11,359 nt of DNA from Oscillospiraceae bacterium (GTDB taxonomy: Bacteria; Bacillota; Clostridia; Oscillospirales; Acutalibacteraceae). Both the position numbers and the translations under genes were made by a program. Positions 6,178-11,359 of the stretch are shown piece by piece. Where the stretch lies: assembly GCA_009783605.1 (NCBI GenBank), contig WRDE01000036.1, forward strand, positions 1 through 11,359. The letters run 5' to 3'. Every line of letters starts with the position of its first letter. The first letter of the stretch is position 1. The notes under the pieces are model-generated. The model had not been told where the DNA came from, did not search any database, and was given only the letters and a program-made list of their open reading frames with translations.

Positions 6178-7929
6178 TTAATGCTCCCGGTAACCGTTCT
6201 TCCGGCGTCCCAGCCATACCGTTCCTGTCAACAGCAGTATACTTGCGCCGGTCCATACCGCCCACAGTACGAAATGGTTTTCCTGACCGGTTTTCGGCGT
6301 ATCTCCCGGAATCTCCGTTGTCCCGGTTGTGGCATTCGCCATCGGAACGCTGGGATCTGTTATGACAATATCATCATCCGGCTGTGTGGTCGTGAAACCG
6401 CCCAACGGGACGCTGGGATTTGTTATGATAATACTATCATCATCCGGTTGTGTGGTCGTGGTTTCAGACGACAGCGTGGTTGTGGTATCGGACGGCAGGG
6501 TGGTCGTAGTATCAGACGGCAGGGTGGTCGTCAATTCCGGCGGATTATAGCTGTTGATAAGATTATACCCTTTCACCGTCTTATCATAATCCGCAACCTC
6601 TTCCTCGTCCACTGCATAGATGATTTCGTTGCCGTTGCCGTCGTATTTCGGCAGCTCCACAGACCAGCTCCAGTCGTCCTCTTCGGTAACGGTCAGAACT
6701 CTGACGATTTCATCCTTTGCTTTGATATACACGGTGATGGATTTTGGATAATCCGCGGGATCATTGCCGCCGTGGTTCCAGGTCTTGTATCCGCTGACCG
6801 GTACATATACCGGGCCGATATAGGTGTTGATGAAGGTGATGCCGGTCTCAAGGAGGGACGCTGTACCGCCGCCATTGAGAACTGACGTCTGGATATACCC
6901 CAGCAGGAACGGATCCTCTTCGACGATGGAATAGGTATCGCCGGCTTTGAGCTTGATCGTCACTGTCTCGTCCGCTTTGAGGGTAAAGCGGACCGGTTCG
7001 CCCTGGTTGACGGTGAGATAGAAAACGAATTCCCGGTCAGTTTCATCCGCGGGGATGTCGCCGAGGACGCGTTTGGCCACGGTGAGCAGGATCTCTTCCG
7101 GTATAACGGGTTCTTCCTCATAGGTATTGATAAATCTGGCTTCACGAACCCGGTCTTTTTCAACCGATCCGGTGCTGTCCGTGCTGGAGATGCGGTAGTT
7201 GCCGGCCGGCGTCTCGGTCACCTGATAATACAGCCCCACCGGCAGGTTGTCGAATACCGCCGATTCCCCGTGCCGCAGATACAACTTTCCGCCGCTGGGC
7301 AGCAGCTGCGGGCTGCCGCCGCCGACATGGTATGCATAGGCGCCGCCGTTGCTGAAGCTAACGGTAAACTCGAACACCTGGGCCAGCTGTTCCTCGGTCA
7401 GCGCGGAATCATCCTGGTTGCGGACGGTCTTGGTGACCGTCAGGCCGCTTGTCAGGCGGCGGTTATAGGCGTTGACCGCGACAAGGGACAGCCCCAGTGT
7501 ATCCTCCTGTTTGATATCAAACGGATATTCCCGGATCTCTTCGTCGCCGCTGCGGTCATAGGTGTACCCGTAGCCGGGTTTGATCTCGACAAATTTATAA
7601 GAACCGGTGCCGAGTTTCTCCACCGTGATTTTACCCGACGGACCGGTGGCGTAGATGTCCCCGAGCTGGACCCAATCGCCGCTGATGAATTTGTGCAGCG
7701 TGAATTCGGCGTTCGCCACCGGGAGAGGAACGATCACCCCGTCCAATGTTTTTTCATATTTATGTAAAACCACACTCGTCTTGCTGGCGACGCCGCTGAA
7801 GTTGTTGGTATAGGACTGGGTAAAATCATGCCAGGCGGCCGCGTTAATGAGTGCGGAGCAAAAAAGTATGAGCATCAGCGCGATACACACCAAAAATTTT
7901 ATGACGCGTTTTTTTCGGATAGACAGCAC
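6178..7929 (-). CDS. wall-anchored pilin/adhesin-like protein with SpaA, Spy0128-like and Cna_B domains
   Basis: A 583-residue surface protein. A positive N-terminus and a hydrophobic leader (about 9-30) end at 'AAAWHDFTQSYTNNFSG', a SipW-substrate-like pattern. Four beta domains follow: SpaA/prealbumin-like (about 50-157), two Spy0128/FctA-like (about 162-270 and 280-370) and a classical Cna_B (375-461). Each has Lys, Glu and Asn at places suited to an intramolecular isopeptide bond: K57/E115/N153, K167/E239/N268, K286/E337 or E338/N368, K382/E442/N459. A Thr/Pro/Asp-rich stalk with repeats (466-543) leads to TPKTG (544-548), a hydrophobic segment and RRKNGYREH, a sortase signal with Thr in place of the usual Leu. 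The start is GTG at 7927-7929, with AAAGGAGG at 7941-7948. It is last in a minus-strand run behind two LRR genes. No sortase or signal peptidase gene is in the window, so the export and anchoring partners are inferred. Confidence 0.88.
   Translation of the reverse strand: MLSIRKKRVIKFLVCIALMLILFCSALINAAAWHDFTQSYTNNFSGVASKTSVVLHKYEKTLDGVIVPLPVANAEFTLHKFISGDWVQLGDIYATGPSGKITVEKLGTGSYKFVEIKPGYGYTYDRSGDEEIREYPFDIKQEDTLGLSLVAVNAYNRRLTSGLTVTKTVRNQDDSALTEEQLAQVFEFTVSFSNGGAYAYHVGGGSPQLLPSGGKLYLRHGESAVFDNLPVGLYYQVTETPAGNYRISSTDSTGSVEKDRVREARFINTYEEEPVIPEEILLTVAKRVLGDIPADETDREFVFYLTVNQGEPVRFTLKADETVTIKLKAGDTYSIVEEDPFLLGYIQTSVLNGGGTASLLETGITFINTYIGPVYVPVSGYKTWNHGGNDPADYPKSITVYIKAKDEIVRVLTVTEEDDWSWSVELPKYDGNGNEIIYAVDEEEVADYDKTVKGYNLINSYNPPELTTTLPSDTTTTLPSDTTTTLSSETTTTQPDDDSIIITNPSVPLGGFTTTQPDDDIVITDPSVPMANATTGTTEIPGDTPKTGQENHFVLWAVWTGASILLLTGTVWLGRRKNGYREH
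6331..6531 (-). repeat. coding repeats of the Thr-rich wall-spanning stalk
   Basis: Residues 467-497 are octads of the type TTTTLPSD with drift to TTTTLSSE and TTTTQPDD. Residues 491-512 and 513-533 are two copies of a 21-22-residue unit TTTQPDDD-[SI]-...-ITxPSVP. The DNA copies are nearly identical, which suggests recent duplication. Such stalks usually span the cell wall between the folded domains and the sortase site, and their length can change by recombination. Confidence 0.8.
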
Positions 7930-8005
7930 GGGATTCTTCCCCTCCTTTCGTGGTGGATTATGGGATCACTGTATCTGCGGGATTCCCCCGGAAACCGGCG
8001 CGGTT

Positions 8006-8045
8006 GGCTCCGGCTCCCGGGGCAACCCCGCCCCCGGCCGGAGCC
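8006..8045 (-). other. GC-rich hairpin between the LRR gene and the pilin-like gene
   Basis: GGCTCCGG (8006-8013) pairs with CCGGAGCC (8038-8045), with an inner stem CGGGG (8018-8022) / CCCCG (8026-8030). It begins 39 bases after the LRR stop on the minus strand and has no T-run in either direction, so it is not a standard intrinsic terminator. Possible roles are 3'-end stabilisation, partial attenuation of the pilin-like gene or a small repeat element. The rest of the 154-base gap holds the pilin-like gene's ribosome binding site and no clear promoter. Confidence 0.6.
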
Positions 8046-8083
8046 GGGGCGGGAGCTGCCGTAGGATTTGTGAGGGTGACGGG

Positions 8084-10462
8084 TTAGGGATCAGCGGTAA
8101 CAAATCCAGGCATATTGCCATTTGTGTGGTTTCCTGGATTTGTAAAAGTATGCCCATTCTTGCAATACAATGTTTCCATACCGTTGTCATTGATTACTAA
8201 AGTCGCCGACTCACTCACGATACCCGTACCGCGGATGTCGAGTGTCGAAATCGAATTGTTGTCGCACCAAATCTCGGTCAAATTCGGGCTCACGCCCAAT
8301 GTCAGCGTCGTCATGCCGTTGTTCCAGGCTGTTATCTTTTTCAACGCTGTATTCGCGGTAAGATTCAAGACCGAAATGTTGTTGGTGTGAATGTTCAACT
8401 CCTCCAACGCCACATTCGTGCTTACATTCAAGGATGATATTTGATTGCCTGAGCAGCTAATCTCAACTAACGCCGTATTCACGCTTACATTCAATGCTGT
8501 CAGCCTGTTACTGCTCACGTTTAAATTTCTCAGTATAGGCATTCCGGTCAGGGTGATCGACGACACCTTGTTGTTATCACAGCGGAACATATGCAGCGCC
8601 GGATAATAATTCGCAGTCGTACCCAGCGTTAATGTCTCGATGGTTCCGTTATCATTACACCAAACCGATTTCAACGCCCGGTTCACGGTTAAATCTAACG
8701 CGATAAGCTTGTTGCCATCAATCTTAATCTCTTCCAGCGCCAAATTTTTACTGAAATCAATGGTCTCCAATTGATTGCCGCCAAGATTTATTTCTTTCAT
8801 CGCCGTGTTGGTAGTCACGTCCAATGTCTCCAATTGATTATTGCTGGCGTTTAAGTTTGTCAGCGCGGTAAGTCCTTCCAGTCTGAGCGTTTCCAGCGCG
8901 TTGTCCTGAACCATAATATATGTCATCTTCTTATTAATTCTCAGATCCAGCGCCTGCAATCCGCTGTGGCCGGCCTGCAGTTCCCGCATTTCCAAATTGT
9001 TGCTCAAATCCAATGTTATCAGATTTGGGTTGTTATATATATGCAGGACTTCCAATTTGGTATTCTTGCTCAGATCCATCGAGGCAATGGGGTAATCCTC
9101 TACAAACAGCCTCCACAGGTTGACAAAATGTTCAATGCCCGTAATATCCAAAATATCACCGGCGGCACCATTTACACCAACATCCTTCACTTCATCAGCT
9201 TCGGCTTTGGTGTAGAAAGTGGGATCGGCCTCTTCTTCGTCGGCGATTTTACGAACATCTTCGGTTACTGCGCCGAATTTCGTCCTGAAATATTCATCCG
9301 GGAAATAATCCGGCGTAAGCGGCAGCACCACTTCGCACAGCCATGTCTCATAATTGTTCGGATTGTTGGGGTTGACCGCTTTCACCGTGAAGGTCTTGCC
9401 GAAATTGGCAGGATCATATGGAACTGAAACTTTACCGCCCGCTGTTATAGTGACACCGGGGAGCGCGGGCGACATGCTCCATACCCACGAGCTGTCATAA
9501 CCATAAATGTCGGGTGCAAATTGTTTGTCGCTGTTGAGCGGGAAATAAAAGGTATTTGCCTTTGTCCCGTTGACAAACCCCCAGAGCGGCGGGATATCCC
9601 CGAACTCGTGCAGCTCGGTATAGTTGGTCACCTGCAGGCGTACGTCGATCCCGTAGAACATGTTGTCGTCCGGAGTGGTGGTCGGCAGCACGTTGTCTAA
9701 CAGCAGGTTGGTCGCCGTGCCCGGCGCCAGCGGCTGGCTCCAATAGGCCCACCCGTCGGCGTCCCAGCCGGACTCGTCGGTGTCGTCGAGCACCCAGCAG
9801 CCGGCCAGAACGGCGTTCCAGATGGCTTCATCAGCGGAATCTGCAACAATGCTGCCGGCTTCGGCCAGCGGTTTAATGCGCAGCACATCCGACATCAGCA
9901 CCACCGGGGTCGCCGGCATGGTGTAAGCGTATTCCTGGCCGTTGGGACCAGGGGTACCCACCAAAGAGCCCGCGTATGTCTTGTCAGCGATTTCGGAGGT
10001 ACCCTGGAGATAGACCTTCCGGCTGCCGGTCAAGTACCAATCAAAATATTGATCGGTCTTTGCCGGATCGTGCAACAGACCCCATTCGCTCACCAAACCG
10101 TCAGCCGCCGGGGCGTCAGGCCCGTGCAGGTGAACCGGCCAGGTGTCCGGGTCGTCCTTCACGCCGGTATTGGTATAGGCGTCGTTGCCGATCTGCATAA
10201 ATTCTGCGAACTGCACCCGGACGTACAGCGGGACCACGCCGGTGTTCTCCACATAGACGTCCTTATTGACATTGGCGGTGAAATCGTCGTGCAGCAGCAC
10301 GTCGGGGGTGGGCGCATAATTGAAGATGTTCTGGATTCTCTGTCCGAAGTCGCTCCAGGCGAATACGCCGCCGATCAACAGCGCCAGAGTCAGAACAATG
10401 GCGACGATGGCCGCTATTTTTTTCTTCGCCTTTTTGGGGCGCGCAACATGGACTCGTGCCAT
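8084..10462 (-). CDS. exported leucine-rich-repeat surface protein with SipW-like leader
   Basis: A 792-residue protein. A Lys/Arg-rich start (1-15) and a hydrophobic segment (16-33) are followed by 'FAWSDFGQRIQNIF', then 'DVLLHDDFTANVNKDVYVENTGVVPLYVRVQFAEFMQIG' broken here for length at the key region 53-92. That layout is like SipW-class exported proteins in Clostridia. Residues about 93-310 form a conserved-looking ectodomain without a name that I can give; 315-381 look like an Ig-like domain ('GVTITAGGKVSVPYD'). 'YFPDEYFRTKFG' (386-397) is a typical cap before clostridial LRRs, and 440-743 hold about fourteen 21-residue LRRs (NxALxEIxxxxNxLxxLDVS). A cap with 'NGMETLYC..G' closes the protein. 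No LPxTG, GW or SLH motif is seen, so surface retention is unexplained. ATG at 10460-10462 has AAAGGAG at 10472-10478, nine bases away. It lies between a paralogous LRR gene and the pilin-like gene, probably in one operon. Confidence 0.85.
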   Translation of the reverse strand: MARVHVARPKKAKKKIAAIVAIVLTLALLIGGVFAWSDFGQRIQNIFNYAPTPDVLLHDDFTANVNKDVYVENTGVVPLYVRVQFAEFMQIGNDAYTNTGVKDDPDTWPVHLHGPDAPAADGLVSEWGLLHDPAKTDQYFDWYLTGSRKVYLQGTSEIADKTYAGSLVGTPGPNGQEYAYTMPATPVVLMSDVLRIKPLAEAGSIVADSADEAIWNAVLAGCWVLDDTDESGWDADGWAYWSQPLAPGTATNLLLDNVLPTTTPDDNMFYGIDVRLQVTNYTELHEFGDIPPLWGFVNGTKANTFYFPLNSDKQFAPDIYGYDSSWVWSMSPALPGVTITAGGKVSVPYDPANFGKTFTVKAVNPNNPNNYETWLCEVVLPLTPDYFPDEYFRTKFGAVTEDVRKIADEEEADPTFYTKAEADEVKDVGVNGAAGDILDITGIEHFVNLWRLFVEDYPIASMDLSKNTKLEVLHIYNNPNLITLDLSNNLEMRELQAGHSGLQALDLRINKKMTYIMVQDNALETLRLEGLTALTNLNASNNQLETLDVTTNTAMKEINLGGNQLETIDFSKNLALEEIKIDGNKLIALDLTVNRALKSVWCNDNGTIETLTLGTTANYYPALHMFRCDNNKVSSITLTGMPILRNLNVSSNRLTALNVSVNTALVEISCSGNQISSLNVSTNVALEELNIHTNNISVLNLTANTALKKITAWNNGMTTLTLGVSPNLTEIWCDNNSISTLDIRGTGIVSESATLVINDNGMETLYCKNGHTFTNPGNHTNGNMPGFVTADP
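8234..9130 (-). repeat. LRR-coding repeat array
   Basis: Residues about 445-743 of the LRR protein are a run of roughly 21-residue units (63 bases each) with consensus N-x-A-L-x-x-I/L-x-x-x-x-N-x-L/I-x-x-L-D/N-V-S/T. One irregular unit (about 613-630) carries 'GTTANYYPALHMFRC', which recurs in the paralogue. The DNA is visibly A/T-richer than the first half of the same gene. Confidence 0.8.
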
Positions 10463-10513
10463 GTATCATCTCTCCTTTATGTTTCATTGCGCTGCCGGTC
10501 TGCATCGCTCCCT

Positions 10514-10540
10514 CGCTCCCGGCCGGTCCGACCGGGAGCG
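10514..10540 (-). other. GC-rich hairpin between the two LRR genes
   Basis: CGCTCCCGG (10514-10522) pairs perfectly with CCGGGAGCG (10532-10540) around a 9-base loop that can itself form CCGGT/ACCGG pairs. It starts 45 bases after the stop of the upstream LRR gene and has no T-run. The 8-mer GCGCTGCC flanks it as a direct repeat (10489-10496 and 10545-10552). The rest of the 123-base gap carries AAAGGAG for the downstream gene and no convincing promoter, which fits read-through between the LRR genes. Confidence 0.6.
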
Positions 10541-10585
10541 GGAAGCGCTGCCAAACAGGAAGTATAGCGGGTTTCTGTTAAAACC

Positions 10586-11359
10586 TTAAGGCGCGGCTGC
10601 GTCGATAACCACCAATGCCGGGTTGCCGAAGGTGTGCTTGCCTGTATCGGTATAATCAAACCCGTCTGCGCAATACAGCTTCTTCATGCCGTTTTGGTGT
10701 ATCCACAATTCAGTTGAATTGTCCCCGATATTTGTGCCGCGGATATTGAGCTCCTCAATGCTGTTTTCGTGGCACTGGAATTTGTCCAAATCCGGATAAT
10801 ATCCCGGCGTAGTGCCCATCAATATCGCTGTCAGGTTATTGGCGCCGCCGCCGCATTCAAATTTTTCCAACGCTTTATTCGCGGTGATATCGAATACGCC
10901 GGTAATACAGTTGTCATTGATACTCAGATTCTTCAACTGCAGATTCTGGCTGACATCGAAAGCGGTCAGTTTGTTATTATACGCGACAAATTGAAGCAGC
11001 TTCGGGTAGGGTCTCAGATCGATCGTCGTCAGCTGATTCGACCCGCATTCCAGAGTTTCCAGATCGGGCATGGCTCCCATTGTCAGCGTCGCCAGTTTGT
11101 TCGTCTGTACGGCGATAACCTTCAGCTTGGAATTGTTACTCAAATCCAGCGAGGTCAATTGATTGTCGCCGGCGCGCAGCTGCTCCAGATCGGTATTTTT
11201 GGTCACATCCAGCACTGTCAGCTTGTTGTTGTTGATCTCCAGTTCCTTCAATTTTGTGTTTTTGCTCACGTCTACCGCAGCGATATTGTGCTCCTTCACC
11301 TTTAATTTTTCCAGATTGGGGAAGAACTCAATGCCCGCTATGGTATTGTATTTAGTTCC
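10586..11359 (-). CDS. leucine-rich-repeat surface protein, C-terminal part, N-terminus beyond window
   Basis: The frame is open to the window edge (first visible residues GTKYNTIAGIEFFPNLEKLK) and stops at TAA (10586-10588), giving 257 visible residues. It is a paralogue of the neighbouring LRR protein: 'IAGIEFFPNL' matches 'ITGIEHFVNL', 'AAVDVSKNTKL' matches 'ASMDLSKNTKL', and the unusual 'MGTTPGYYPDLDKFQC' unit and the C-terminal cap 'NGMKKLYC..G....TGKHTFGN' also match. It carries about eight to nine LRR units, about five fewer than its neighbour. No anchor motif follows the cap. A GTG at 11297-11299 is in frame but lies inside the first LRR and is not a start. The missing part presumably has the exported leader, as in the neighbour; that is inference. 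It is the first visible gene of the minus-strand surface block. Confidence 0.85.
   Translation of the reverse strand, partial: GTKYNTIAGIEFFPNLEKLKVKEHNIAAVDVSKNTKLKELEINNNKLTVLDVTKNTDLEQLRAGDNQLTSLDLSNNSKLKVIAVQTNKLATLTMGAMPDLETLECGSNQLTTIDLRPYPKLLQFVAYNNKLTAFDVSQNLQLKNLSINDNCITGVFDITANKALEKFECGGGANNLTAILMGTTPGYYPDLDKFQCHENSIEELNIRGTNIGDNSTELWIHQNGMKKLYCADGFDYTDTGKHTFGNPALVVIDAAAP

Noticed and set aside
6732..6755. YPK in the Cna_B domain (residues 394-396) as a class C sortase pilin motif
   Set aside because: The residues align with the ordinary RPKSITV strand of Cna_B domains and lack the upstream W-x-x-x-V-x-V-Y-P-K context.
8006..8045. intrinsic terminator call for the GC-rich hairpin
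   Set aside because: There is no T-run after the stem on either strand, so it was listed as a hairpin of unknown role instead.
7828..8200. plus-strand open frames over the gap between the LRR and pilin-like genes
   Set aside because: They are composed of antisense gene ends and the GC-rich hairpin region, have no clear ribosome binding site and resemble no known protein.

Overview
The window looks like a chromosomal segment of a Gram-positive anaerobe, most likely a member of the Clostridia (Oscillospiraceae/Ruminococcaceae-like). The reasons are strong AGGAGG-type ribosome binding sites, TG-extended -10 promoters, a surface protein built from SpaA-, Spy0128- and Cna_B-like domains with a TPKTG sortase signal, and a clostridial type of leucine-rich-repeat (LRR) protein with a SipW-like leader. 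No tRNA, rRNA, transposase, CRISPR array or phage gene was seen. No intergenic gap exceeds about 155 bases. Both ends of the window cut through a gene.

Left half (1-6102): a carbohydrate-utilisation block. It holds the C-terminal part of a GH38 alpha-mannosidase (+), an L-rhamnose mutarotase (RhaM family, +), a xylose-isomerase-like TIM-barrel sugar isomerase/epimerase (-), a GH42 beta-galactosidase (+) and a GH29 alpha-L-fucosidase (+). The enzymes with visible N-termini have no signal peptide, so they probably act in the cytoplasm on imported oligosaccharides carrying mannose, galactose, fucose or rhamnose. The isomerase gene and the GH42 gene are divergent and share a 112-base promoter region. 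Bidirectional hairpin terminators separate the convergent pairs at 1444-1481 and 6124-6159. A 63-base array of nine heptamers lies just before the ribosome binding site of the fucosidase gene.

Right half (6178-11359, all minus strand): a cell-surface block. In transcription order it holds an LRR protein (N-terminus outside the window), a second LRR protein of 792 residues with an exported leader, and a 583-residue wall-anchored multidomain adhesin or pilin-like protein. The LRR protein with a visible N-terminus and the pilin-like protein share an unusual signature, AW-[HS]-DF-x-Q followed by N-x-F, directly after the hydrophobic leader. This resembles the position and pattern of SipW-type (ER-like signal peptidase) substrates such as TasA, so the block may build a co-exported surface fibre or matrix. 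GC-rich hairpins lie about 40 bases after each LRR gene.

The most interesting material is this surface block: shared leader signature, tandem LRR paralogues differing by about five repeat units, a GC step inside one LRR gene, and four domains with candidate isopeptide residues. Second is the heptamer array before the fucosidase gene. Family assignments come from reading the protein sequences; no database search was run.
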